DNA of 64,000 nt from positions 1 through 64,000 of the forward strand of contig NZ_JARVRF010000026.1 of assembly GCF_030209835.1 (NCBI RefSeq). The letters are read 5' to 3'. Below, in pieces: positions 34,698 through 42,207 of this stretch. A program made the translations under genes and the position numbers. Below the pieces are notes generated by a model. It did not search any database, was not told the DNA's origin, and saw nothing but the letters and a program-made list of their open reading frames with translations. The DNA comes from Arthrobacter sp. efr-133-R2A-120 (lineage in GTDB: Bacteria; Actinomycetota; Actinomycetes; Actinomycetales; Micrococcaceae). The stretch's first letter is position 1; every line of letters begins with the position of its first letter.

Positions 34698-35579
34698 TTA
34701 GGCGGCGTTGGCGGCCTGGGAAGCGGTCTGGGAAGCGGCGGCGTTTTCTGCGGCGGCGTTGCCGGGAGATTTCGCCGGTGCGGAACCGTTGGCGCGAATG
34801 TAGAAGTAGAGCACCGGAATCACGTACAGCAGCCAGGCCCCGGCTTCGAGCCAGGTGGTGGCCGGGGACAGGTTGAGGGTGCCCTTCAGCAGGGTGCCGT
34901 ACCAGGACGACGGCGGGATTGCTGCGGAGACGTCGAACGCGAGGGTGTGGAGCCCGGGCAGGATCCCGGCTTCCTGGAGGTCATGGATGCCATAGGCCAG
35001 CACGCCGCCCGCGATCACGATGAGGCCGACTCCTGTCCAGGTGAAGAACCGCGAGAGATTGACCTTAAGGACTCCGCGGTGCAGTAAGTATCCGAGTCCG
35101 GCAGCGACGGCCAGCCCGAGCAGCGCACCGAGCAGCGGCTGCGACGATTCCCCGGCGGCCTGGGCAGCAGCCCAAAGGAACAGCGCCGTCTCAAGCCCTT
35201 CGCGGCCCACCGCGAGTGCAGCCACGACCACGAGGCCCCACGCGGCGCCGTCGGCCATCTTGTCCACTTGGGACTTCAACTCGCCGCCGAGGCTGCGGGC
35301 AGTGCGCGCCATCCAGAAGACCATCCAGGTGACGAGCGCGACGGCGACAATGGACAATCCGCCCCCGATCGCCTCCTGCGCAGCGAAAGTCAGTCCCTGC
35401 GGACCGAAGGTGAGCAGTGCCCCGAAGGCGATGGAAACGGCCACAGCGATGCCGACGCCGGCCCAAAGCCTGGGGAGCAGCGAGCGGCGTCCGGTTTTGA
35501 CCAGGTAGGCCATGAGCAGGACCACAACGAGGGTGGCTTCAAGGCCTTCGCGCAGGCCGATCAGGAAGTTCGCGGTCAT
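34698..35579 (-). CDS. efeU: Ferrous iron permease EfeU
   Basis: This 293-residue Ftr1-type permease moves iron across the membrane. Both iron-binding REGLE motifs are present: LIGLREGLEATLVVV (residues 9-13) and VGREGLETALFLW (about 125). About seven hydrophobic helices are seen, plus an Ala/Ser/Gln-rich C-terminal tail of about 28 residues. It is the first gene of efeUOB, with 33 bases to efeO. A DtxR/IdeR-type palindrome lies 28 bases before its start. Confidence 0.95.
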   Translation of the reverse strand: MTANFLIGLREGLEATLVVVLLMAYLVKTGRRSLLPRLWAGVGIAVAVSIAFGALLTFGPQGLTFAAQEAIGGGLSIVAVALVTWMVFWMARTARSLGGELKSQVDKMADGAAWGLVVVAALAVGREGLETALFLWAAAQAAGESSQPLLGALLGLAVAAGLGYLLHRGVLKVNLSRFFTWTGVGLIVIAGGVLAYGIHDLQEAGILPGLHTLAFDVSAAIPPSSWYGTLLKGTLNLSPATTWLEAGAWLLYVIPVLYFYIRANGSAPAKSPGNAAAENAAASQTASQAANAA

Positions 35580-35606
35580 CTGGAATCTTTCGTTAGGGGA
35601 GCCACA

Positions 35607-35622
35607 CTTAGGCTCGCCTAAG
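35607..35622. promoter_or_regulatory. DtxR/IdeR box upstream of efeUOB
   Basis: CTTAGGC-TC-GCCTAAG is a perfect 7-bp inverted repeat with the TTAGG/CCTAA ends of the actinobacterial DtxR/IdeR consensus. It lies 28-43 bases upstream of the efeU start, so iron-bound repressor would block the promoter. The following stretch to 35810 shows no gene or further site. Confidence 0.8.
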
Positions 35623-35810
35623 GAAGTACAGTACCCGTTTGATCCGATTACGCAAACAGAACGTGTCGTAATTGCCGGAGGTTACGCGGGCGTGCCTGTC
35701 ACGCGCTGCAGTCTTTGACCTCCGTGGATCGGTGCACCCGCGGAATCCCGGGGACTTCGCCAGGCTTCGACCCCAAAAAGTTGCGTGGCGTGACGCGCCT
35801 GTCTCCATTA

Positions 35811-35857
35811 ACGACGACGGCGCGTTGCCCGCTCAGGGGGCAACGCGCCGTCGTCGT
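35811..35857 (-). terminator. Long hairpin downstream of the YajQ-family gene
   Basis: A perfect 20-bp stem (35811-35830 with 35838-35857, arms beginning ACGACGACGGCGCGTTGCCC) closes a 7-nt loop, 35 bases past the yajQ-type stop. On the minus strand it is followed by TAATGGAG, not a T-run, so it may be an mRNA-end stabiliser as well as a terminator. Confidence 0.65.
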
Positions 35858-35891
35858 ACTTCTGGATGGCGGCCGGGGCCGCAGCGAAGTC

Positions 35892-36383
35892 CTAGCTGCG
35901 GAAGTTCACGAACTGGAGGTCGGCCTCTTCGAACTTCTTCAGGATGTTCATGGTTTCCTGCAGGTCATCTCGGGACTTCGAGGTGACGCGGAGTTCGTCG
36001 CCCTGGATCTGGGACTTGACGGACTTCGGGGCTTCGTCGCGGATGATCTTGTTGATCTTCTTCGCGATGTCCTGGGCGATGCCCTCCTTGATGGAGCATT
36101 CCAGGCGGAATTCCTTGCCGGAGGGGTAAGGCTCGCCCTGGTCGAGGGACTTCAGGGAGATACCGCGCTTGATGAGTTTGGACTGGAATACGTCCAGGAC
36201 AGCGAGGATGCGGTCCTCGGAGTTGGCCTTCATGAGGATCTTCTCGCCGCTGAAGTCGATCTCCGCGCCGACGCCCTTGAAGTCGTATCGCTGGGCGATT
36301 TCCTTCTGGGACTGGTGGAGCGCGTTGGCGACTTCCTGCTTGTCTACCTTGCTGACGACGTCGAATGTGGATTCGCCTGCCAT
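35892..36383 (-). CDS. YajQ-family nucleotide-binding protein (UPF0234)
   Basis: This 163-residue protein matches YajQ/UPF0234 end to end: STFDVVSKVDKQEVANALHQ, IAQRYDFKG, ILMKANSED, RGISLKSLDQG and the C-terminus ILKKFEEADLQFVNFRS. Members have two ferredoxin-like domains and bind nucleotides or cyclic di-GMP; the role in actinobacteria is unknown. The start follows AAAGGAGAGTC. An 18-bp tandem duplication sits in its leader. Confidence 0.95.
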   Translation of the reverse strand: MAGESTFDVVSKVDKQEVANALHQSQKEIAQRYDFKGVGAEIDFSGEKILMKANSEDRILAVLDVFQSKLIKRGISLKSLDQGEPYPSGKEFRLECSIKEGIAQDIAKKINKIIRDEAPKSVKSQIQGDELRVTSKSRDDLQETMNILKKFEEADLQFVNFRS

Positions 36384-36391
36384 GACTCTCC

Positions 36392-36427
36392 TTTGATTGG
36401 TGCGTTGCGTTTGATTGGTGCGTTGCG
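36392..36427. repeat. 18-bp tandem duplication in the yajQ leader
   Basis: TTTGATTGGTGCGTTGCG occurs twice without spacing (36392-36409, 36410-36427), directly upstream of the YajQ-family ribosome site. It is probably a slippage product and may change leader length or a binding site. Confidence 0.9.
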
Positions 36428-36479
36428 GCCCGGAAACGGGCGGCTTTGTCTGCCAACCAGCCTAATACGGAAGCGCCGG

Positions 36480-36518
36480 GCGTGTGCTGAACGTTCACAG
36501 TTCGCTCACAGCACACGC
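36480..36518. promoter_or_regulatory. Inverted repeat before the small Ala-rich gene
   Basis: GCGTGTGCTG and CAGCACACGC are perfect 10-bp arms separated by 19 bases that contain the smaller palindrome GAACGTTC. It lies between divergent genes (YajQ-type to the left, small protein at 36588 to the right) and could be an operator for either. Confidence 0.5.
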
Positions 36519-36587
36519 ATGGCCGGAACTGAGACTGCCCCGACAGAGTTGTATCAGTTTGAAGAGCCCGTCCTGAAAGGGAGCACC

Positions 36588-36854
36588 ATGAGCAACCAGG
36601 CCGTCCGATACGTCACCAAGTCAGCCGCTGCCGCCGCCGGTTCAATCGGAGTCGCTGCCGCCACCGCCGCAAGCGCGGTTGCAGCCGCAGCGCTCGCGGC
36701 TTCCGTGGTCCTGAGCCCGGTCCCGGATGCGGCGTCGCGGATGGACGGCGTTCACGCGGACTTGCTGCGGGCCGTGCAGCTCAACCAGATCACCCTTGAA
36801 CAGGCGGCGAGTTTCGAGGCCAAACTGGCCGGCCGGATACTTGGCGATGCTTGA
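36588..36854 (+). CDS. Small Ala-rich hypothetical protein
   Basis: This 88-residue protein starts MSNQAVRYVTKSAAAAAGSI and has a long hydrophobic Ala/Val stretch (about 12-45), like a signal anchor or membrane helix. A short polar domain follows, with MDGVHADLLRAVQLNQITLEQ. The start follows GAAAGGGA with good spacing. No family is recognised. The extended open frame upstream of 36588 is not credible because it crosses the YajQ-type gene on the other strand. Confidence 0.65.
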   Translation: MSNQAVRYVTKSAAAAAGSIGVAAATAASAVAAAALAASVVLSPVPDAASRMDGVHADLLRAVQLNQITLEQAASFEAKLAGRILGDA

Positions 36855-36983
36855 GATTTCCGCTGATTTTGTAGCTCCGAGGGCTCGATTCGATTCTTCG
36901 GCGGAAGTTCTGTAAGGTTGTCTTGCTCGCGCTTACCGGATCGGAAACGAAACGATGAACGGGAGTGACTTCTTTTGAAGTTC

Positions 36984-37065
36984 GGCAGATTACCCGAGCG
37001 GCCAAAGGGGGCTGACTGTAAATCAGCTGGCAACGCCTACGGGGGTTCGAATCCCTCATCTGCCA
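36984..37065 (+). tRNA. tRNA-Tyr (GTA)
   Basis: The acceptor stem GGCAGAT (36984-36990) pairs with ATCTGCC (37058-37064), with discriminator A at 37065. The anticodon stem GCTGA/TCAGC frames the loop CTGTAAA, giving anticodon GTA. The T arm is GGGGGTTCGAATCCCTC. The 82-nt length and extended variable arm fit a class-II tyrosine tRNA. The CCA end is only partly encoded (ACA). A strong terminator follows. 36855-36983 shows no gene. Confidence 0.95.
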
Positions 37066-37073
37066 CAAAATTA

Positions 37074-37107
37074 AATCCCCGGAACCATATGGTTCCGGGG
37101 ATTTTTT
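37074..37107 (+). terminator. Rho-independent terminator after tRNA-Tyr
   Basis: A perfect palindrome (37074-37103) with core CCCCGGAACCATATGGTTCC is followed by TTTTTT (37102-37107), a textbook intrinsic terminator. Confidence 0.93.
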
Positions 37108-37142
37108 GTATGTCCGTGTTTTCTTGGGTGGGCCGTTCGACG

Positions 37143-37211
37143 CGGAAAATCGCCTGCGAGGCGCTGGTGGATTCTCGACGCCCGGATTCGGGTGTCGGTG
37201 GCGATTTTCCG
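37143..37211. repeat. Nested inverted repeat between tRNA-Tyr and the glucosidase gene
   Basis: The outer arms CGGAAAATCGCC (37143-37154) and GGCGATTTTCCG (37200-37211) are perfect 12-mers. Inside, CGACGCCCG and CGGGTGTCG form a second hairpin around GATT. The 69-bp unit has the compound shape of a dispersed palindromic element. Only this copy is seen in the window. Confidence 0.75.
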
Positions 37212-37252
37212 TGTCGCTGGCCGGCGTTACTTCCGCGAAACGCGGGATATGT

Positions 37253-37269
37253 AATCTAAGCGCATAACA
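37253..37269. promoter_or_regulatory. LacI-type operator candidate, copy 1 (glucosidase operon)
   Basis: AATCTAAGCGCATAACA is identical to 40580-40596 upstream of the ABC transporter. The core TAAGCGCATA is a nearly perfect palindrome with the central CG typical of LacI-family operators. It ends 28 bases before the glucosidase start. The LacI regulator at 45225 is the likely ligand-dependent repressor. Confidence 0.78.
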
Positions 37270-37297
37270 TTTGGCTCATCGAAGGAGTAGTTCTCTC

Positions 37298-38773
37298 GTG
37301 ACTGTCACAACAATCCCTGCTGCCCAGCTGGAGCAAGTCGCGTCCCTACGGCGCCGTGCTTGGCCTCCCGGGTTCCTCTGGGGGTCAGCTACAGCGGCTG
37401 CACAGATCGAAGGTGCCGCCCACCTATACGGCAAGGAAGACAGTGTCTGGGATGCGTTTGCACGGATCCCGGGAGCGGTCGCCAATGGGGACACGCCCGA
37501 AGTTGCCGTGGACCACTATCACCGGATGCCCGAAGACGTATCACTCATGAAGAGACTGGGTCTTGGGTCCTATCGATTTTCGACGAGTTGGGCGCGCATC
37601 AAGCCGGGGGACCGTGCGGTCAACCAAACCGGGCTGGATTTCTACTCCCGTTTGGTCGACGAGCTTCTTGAAGCTGGCATCCTGCCGTGGCTGACTCTAT
37701 ACCACTGGGATATGCCCCAGGCCGTTGAAGATAAAGGAGGCTGGGTCAATCGCGATACCGCCTTCCGATTCCAAGACTATGCCGAAGTGGTGTACGGCGC
37801 GCTCGGCGATCGAGTCCAGCACTGGACCACTTTCAACGAACCGTTCTGTTCGTCTTTGTTGTCCTATGCGGCCGGCCTTCACGCCCCGGGACGGACATCC
37901 CGAGAGGACGGGCTCGCGTCGGTGCACCACCAGAACCTTGCGCACGGGCTTGCTGTGCGCAGCCTGCGTGAATTTGGCGCCCAAAACCTCGGCATCACCC
38001 TCAACCTGTCGAACGCCATTCCAGCGGATCCAGGGAACCGGGTGGACATCGACGCCGCCCGCCGCTTCGACGCCCTGCAGAATCGGATCTACCTGGAACC
38101 CCTTGTCCTTGGAACGTACCCGGACGACTTCCAGGACGATGTCGCGGGCCTGGGCTTCGAGCAACTCGTCCACGACGGCGACCTCGCGACCATATCCGCG
38201 CCGATCGATTTCCTGGGCGTGAATTACTACCATGATGACAACGTGTCCGGACGCCCCCTGCCGGATGGCGACGCCGGTTTCGCCATGGCAACCGATCGCA
38301 AGATCGCTTCGCCGTATGTGGGCTCAGAGCACATCACCTTCCCGTCGCGCGGGCTCGCCCGCACAGGGATGGACTGGGAGATCAACCCGGACGGACTCCG
38401 CCATCTCCTCGCGCGGCTCGGCAGGGAATACCCGAACCTTCCACCGCTGTACGTGACGGAAAACGGAGCGGCGTTCGACGACGAAATCACCAATGCGAGA
38501 CGCGTACACGACGTCGAACGCACCCAGTACGTCCTGGATCACCTTGAGAGCGTCGCGGATGCGATTGACGAAGGAGCGGATGTTCGAGGCTATTTCCTCT
38601 GGTCCTTGCTCGACAACTATGAGTGGGCATGGGGCTACGAAAAGCGCTTCGGTATGGTCCATGTGGATTATGAAACCCATGTCCGTACCATCAAGGACTC
38701 GGGACTCGTCTATTCCTCCATTATCGGACACGCCTCAGCGCCCAAAGACGCGCCTTCCGAATCGGGCAGCTGA
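37298..38773 (+). CDS. Glycoside hydrolase family 1 beta-glucosidase
   Basis: This 491-residue intracellular GH1 enzyme removes beta-linked sugars with retention. The acid/base Glu is in TTFNEPFCS (about 181) and the nucleophile Glu in VTENGAAF (about 388). The N-terminal FLWGSATAAAQIEGA and C-terminal SLLDNYEWAWGYEKRFG are family signatures. The GTG at 37298 follows GAAGGAG at good spacing; the TTG at 37271 would start inside the leader. There is no signal peptide, so its substrate must be imported. It is followed after nine bases by a GH13 enzyme in the same operon. Confidence 0.95.
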   Translation: MTVTTIPAAQLEQVASLRRRAWPPGFLWGSATAAAQIEGAAHLYGKEDSVWDAFARIPGAVANGDTPEVAVDHYHRMPEDVSLMKRLGLGSYRFSTSWARIKPGDRAVNQTGLDFYSRLVDELLEAGILPWLTLYHWDMPQAVEDKGGWVNRDTAFRFQDYAEVVYGALGDRVQHWTTFNEPFCSSLLSYAAGLHAPGRTSREDGLASVHHQNLAHGLAVRSLREFGAQNLGITLNLSNAIPADPGNRVDIDAARRFDALQNRIYLEPLVLGTYPDDFQDDVAGLGFEQLVHDGDLATISAPIDFLGVNYYHDDNVSGRPLPDGDAGFAMATDRKIASPYVGSEHITFPSRGLARTGMDWEINPDGLRHLLARLGREYPNLPPLYVTENGAAFDDEITNARRVHDVERTQYVLDHLESVADAIDEGADVRGYFLWSLLDNYEWAWGYEKRFGMVHVDYETHVRTIKDSGLVYSSIIGHASAPKDAPSESGS

Positions 38774-38782
38774 AGGAGGTCC

Positions 38783-40501
38783 ATGTTGAATACAGCGCAG
38801 ACGGCAATGGAAGACCGCCCCGACGGCCCGGCCGACGAAAGTAACTGGTGGCGGCAAGCCGCCGTCTACCAGATCTACCCCCGAAGCTTCGCTGACTCGA
38901 ACGGCGACGGCATCGGTGATCTCGCCGGGATCACCTCGCGCATTCCCTACCTCGCGTCTCTCGGAGTCGACGCCGTCTGGCTGAGTCCCTTCTACCCTTC
39001 GGCTCTCGCCGATGGAGGTTACGACGTCGACAATTACCGTGACGTCGACCCGAAACTCGGCACCCTGGCTGACTTCGACGTCATGATTGGCGCCCTGCAC
39101 GACTCCGGCATCAAGCTCGTGGTCGATATCGTCCCCAACCACAGCTCCAACCAGCACCAGTGGTTCAAGGAGGCGCTGGCGGCGCCGAAGGGATCGCCAG
39201 AACGCGATCGCTATATCTTCCGTGACGGCATCGGTCCGGACGGGGCGCAGCCGCCGAGCGACTGGGAGTCGATGTTCGGCGGCTCCGCCTGGGAGCCTGT
39301 CGGGGACGGCCAGTTCTACCTCCACCTTTTTGCCCGCGAGCAGCCAGACTTCAACTGGGAGAACCAGGAGGTCCGCGCCGACTTCCTGACCACCCTCAGG
39401 TTCTGGTCGGACCGCGGCGTGGACGGGTTCCGCGTCGACGTCGCCCACGGGCTGGCGAAGGATCTGACTGCCGATCGGCTTCCCGCTTGGGCAACCGTGG
39501 ACAGCACCGTGATGGACGGAAGCCACCCCTTCTGGGACCGCGATGAGGTTCATTCCATCTACGCCGAATGGCGGAAGGTACTCAACGAATACGATCCACC
39601 GCGCACCGCCGTCGCTGAAGCCTGGGTTGAGCCGAACCGGCGCGTCCGGTACGCCAGCCAGGACAACCTAGGCCAGGCGTTCAATTTCGATCTCCTTAGT
39701 GCCGACTTCGACGCTGGCCAGTTCCGGGCCGTGATTACCGAGAACCTGGCGCTCTCGGGGGAGTCCGGTTCCTCGTCAACTTGGGTTCTTTCAAACCACG
39801 ACGTCGTCAGGCACCCCACCCGCTACGGGCTTCCCCCCAAGGATGCTGGCGGCACCGTGTGGCCCGGCCGGGCGTGGCTGCTCACCGGCGGACTCCGGCC
39901 CGTCCTCAAGCGTGACCTCGGGCTCCGCCGTGCGCGAGCGGCCACGCTGCTGATGCTTGCGCTCCCGGGCTCTGCCTATCTATATCAAGGCGAGGAACTT
40001 GGTCTTCATGAGATCCCGGACATCCCCGATGAAATGCGCCAGGACCCCACATTCTTCCGTAACAGGAACGTCGACGTCGGCCGCGACGGTTGCCGTATCC
40101 CCTTGCCTTGGTCGGCTGATGGCCCCTCATTCGGCTTCGGCCGTGGGGCCGCCCATCTGCCGCAGCCCGCAGGCTTTGCGAGGTTGTCGGTTGACGCCCA
40201 GAAAGGCGATCGGTCGTCCACCTTGTGGATGTACAAGGACGCCCTTCGCTTGCGGAGCAGTCTGCGGACTTCCGAAACTCTGCGGTGGGTCGACTCCGGG
40301 AACTCAGACGTCCTGCACTTCCAACGCGACGGCGGGTGGGAGTCAGTCACGAACTTCCAAGACCAGCCAATCGCTCTGCCGGACGGGGAGATCCTCATCA
40401 GCAGTTCAGTCGTCACGGGCGGGAAACTTCCCGCGAACTGCACCGCATGGCTTCTTCGTGGGGAGCCGAAGACCCCGGGAAAACACGTCCGCGAAGGGTA
40501 A
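38783..40501 (+). CDS. Glycoside hydrolase family 13 alpha-glucosidase-type enzyme
   Basis: This 572-residue GH13 enzyme hydrolyses or transfers alpha-glucosyl units. Conserved regions are AVYQIYPRSFADSNGDGIGD, DIVPNHSS, the nucleophile Asp in GFRVDVAHG (about 218), the acid Glu in AVAEAWVEP (about 278) and Asp in LSNHDVVRH (about 339). The pattern fits oligo-1,6-glucosidase/alpha-glucosidase types, and no secretion signal is seen. An RBS, GAAGGAGG, precedes the ATG. Pairing an alpha- and a beta-glucosidase in one operon suggests a substrate with, or variable in, both linkages. Confidence 0.93.
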   Translation: MLNTAQTAMEDRPDGPADESNWWRQAAVYQIYPRSFADSNGDGIGDLAGITSRIPYLASLGVDAVWLSPFYPSALADGGYDVDNYRDVDPKLGTLADFDVMIGALHDSGIKLVVDIVPNHSSNQHQWFKEALAAPKGSPERDRYIFRDGIGPDGAQPPSDWESMFGGSAWEPVGDGQFYLHLFAREQPDFNWENQEVRADFLTTLRFWSDRGVDGFRVDVAHGLAKDLTADRLPAWATVDSTVMDGSHPFWDRDEVHSIYAEWRKVLNEYDPPRTAVAEAWVEPNRRVRYASQDNLGQAFNFDLLSADFDAGQFRAVITENLALSGESGSSSTWVLSNHDVVRHPTRYGLPPKDAGGTVWPGRAWLLTGGLRPVLKRDLGLRRARAATLLMLALPGSAYLYQGEELGLHEIPDIPDEMRQDPTFFRNRNVDVGRDGCRIPLPWSADGPSFGFGRGAAHLPQPAGFARLSVDAQKGDRSSTLWMYKDALRLRSSLRTSETLRWVDSGNSDVLHFQRDGGWESVTNFQDQPIALPDGEILISSSVVTGGKLPANCTAWLLRGEPKTPGKHVREG

Positions 40502-40579
40502 CCGACCTGTCATCCGATCGAAACAATTGCTCGCTAGGCTTAATCGCAGTTGGCTGGAAGGCCATTTTTTCAGATTCAA

Positions 40580-40596
40580 AATCTAAGCGCATAACA
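40580..40596. promoter_or_regulatory. LacI-type operator candidate, copy 2 (ABC transporter operon)
   Basis: Identical over 17 bp to 37253-37269 (AATCTAAGCGCATAACA), and 97 bases upstream of the ABC ATPase start. A T-rich stretch (CATTTTTTCAG) precedes it. The identical site before both units ties the hydrolases and the transporter into one regulon. Confidence 0.78.
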
Positions 40597-40693
40597 ATGC
40601 GGCCGCCGGAGCCCTCTGATCCTCTGGCCGAATCTACCCATCCTGAATTTGTCCGAACCGCGGCACGCGCCGCGCAATCGAAAGGGACCGGTC

Positions 40694-41458
40694 ATGAGTG
40701 CAACAGGCATATCGCTCGACCGCGTTGAAAAGACTTTCCCCCTCAAGAAGCGGAACATGTACACCGCGCTCAAGGACGTCACCCTCGAGGTCGGGCAAGG
40801 CGAATTCCTCGCCTTGCTCGGCCCCTCCGGGTGTGGCAAGTCGACCATTCTCCGCATGATCGCTGGCTTGGAGAGGCCCTCCGCAGGCAGACTGGCCGTC
40901 AACGGGCGCGAGCCGCAGGAGCTCGTGAACGAACACCGGCTCGGTGTAGCTTTCCAGGACCACGCGCTCCTTCCGTGGCTGACTGTCTACCAGAACGTCT
41001 CGCTTCCCTATCAGCTGGCCAAACGCCCCGTGGACTCGGCCCGCATCGAGGAACTGCTCGAACTAGTCGGCCTGGCCGATTTCCGCGATGCCCACCCCCG
41101 GCAGCTCTCTGGTGGAATGCGGCAACGCGCCTCGATTGCCAGGTCCCTCATCCTGAAACCGGATGTGCTTTTGCTAGATGAACCCTTCGGGGCCCTGGAC
41201 GCCGTCACGCGGCGCAGGATGAACCTGGAGCTGGCACGGATCTGGGACGAGGAACGCACCACTACTGTGCTTGTCACGCACGACGTCGAAGAGGCAGTCT
41301 TCCTCGCACAGCGCGTGGTGGTTCTCGCCGCCAACCCGGGCCGGGTCCGGCACGAGGAAGTCCTTTCCTTCGACACAGTCCGGACCGAAGGACTCGAACG
41401 GACCGCGGAGTTCCACCACGTCGTCGACCGGCTCACGCGAATGCTGGACGCCTCATGA
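40694..41458 (+). CDS. ABC transporter ATP-binding protein (SsuB/TauB/ThiZ type)
   Basis: This 254-residue ATPase powers an importer of the nitrate/sulfonate/taurine/HMP class. Walker A GPSGCGKST is at 43-51, the Q-loop in FQDHALLPWLTVYQN, the signature LSGGMRQR at about 143, Walker B LLLDEPFGALD at about 165 and the switch His in LVTHDVEEA. The ATG at 40694 follows AAAGGGA; an in-frame start at 40649 lacks a ribosome site. The stop overlaps the permease ATG (ATGA). Confidence 0.93.
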   Translation: MSATGISLDRVEKTFPLKKRNMYTALKDVTLEVGQGEFLALLGPSGCGKSTILRMIAGLERPSAGRLAVNGREPQELVNEHRLGVAFQDHALLPWLTVYQNVSLPYQLAKRPVDSARIEELLELVGLADFRDAHPRQLSGGMRQRASIARSLILKPDVLLLDEPFGALDAVTRRRMNLELARIWDEERTTTVLVTHDVEEAVFLAQRVVVLAANPGRVRHEEVLSFDTVRTEGLERTAEFHHVVDRLTRMLDAS

Positions 41459-42207
41459 GGCCCCAGACAAAGAAGATTGTTCTCGGGATCATCGGTGCGC
41501 TCACCCTGATCCTCGTTTCGGAGGTTGTCGGCAGGCTCGGTCTAGCGGGAAAGGCCTGGCCGGCACCTATCGACGCCGTCTGGTCCGTCCTTGGGTCCAA
41601 GCTCTCTAGCTCACTCTTGTTTCGAGCCCTTGGCGCCACCTTGGCTTCAGCGGGAACCGGACTGCTCATCGGATCATTCGTCGGCACGGCCGTGGGCTTC
41701 CTCGGGTTCCTACTCCCGCCCCTGCGAGCGGGCCTGGACCAGACCGCTTCGATTCTGAACACCATCCCGCTCGTGGCGCTCGCGCCGCTGCTTATCGCGC
41801 TCGTCGGGCCGCAGGGAATGTCGGTGCTTACCGCGGCGCTCGGCTCGGGTTTCGCGATGTTTGTAGCAACCGCATCGGGGCTGGTGGCGGTCTCCGCCAC
41901 CCATTCGGACTTGTTCAGGGTCTCCGGAGCTTCCCGCCTTCAGCACATTATCCGGCTGAGCCTGCCCAGCGCCGTGCCCAGCCTGCTCGGAGGCCTCACC
42001 CTTGCCGGCTCCGGGGCTGTCCTCGGTGCCGTTCTTGGGGAATGGTTCGGTGCGCCCACCGGTCTGGGCGTACTGATGATCAGCTCCATGCAGAACTTCC
42101 AGGTCAAGCTGCTCTTCGTGGTAGCCCTCACAGCTGCCCTCGTCTCGCTCATCGCTTTCTACGCCATGGTGGCGATTCAAAAGATGGTCGGAAAGAGGTT
42201 CGTGTGA
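41455..42207 (+). CDS. ABC transporter permease 1 (SsuC/TauC type)
   Basis: This 250-residue permease has six hydrophobic helices and the EAA-like loop HSDLFRVSGASRLQHIIRL before helix 5. It begins IVLGIIGALTLILVSEVVGR. It belongs to the binding-protein-dependent family for nitrate, sulfonate and thiamine-precursor uptake. It is coupled at both ends: ATGA with the ATPase, GTGA with the second permease. Two distinct permeases suggest a heterodimeric channel. Confidence 0.92.
   Translation: MRPQTKKIVLGIIGALTLILVSEVVGRLGLAGKAWPAPIDAVWSVLGSKLSSSLLFRALGATLASAGTGLLIGSFVGTAVGFLGFLLPPLRAGLDQTASILNTIPLVALAPLLIALVGPQGMSVLTAALGSGFAMFVATASGLVAVSATHSDLFRVSGASRLQHIIRLSLPSAVPSLLGGLTLAGSGAVLGAVLGEWFGAPTGLGVLMISSMQNFQVKLLFVVALTAALVSLIAFYAMVAIQKMVGKRFV

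Noticed and set aside
35715..36587. N-terminal extension of the small Ala-rich protein
   Set aside because: It runs antisense through the YajQ-family gene; the ATG at 36588 has its own ribosome site.
36984..37252. Phage or integrative element attachment at tRNA-Tyr
   Set aside because: No integrase gene and no repeated tRNA 3' end are present in the window.
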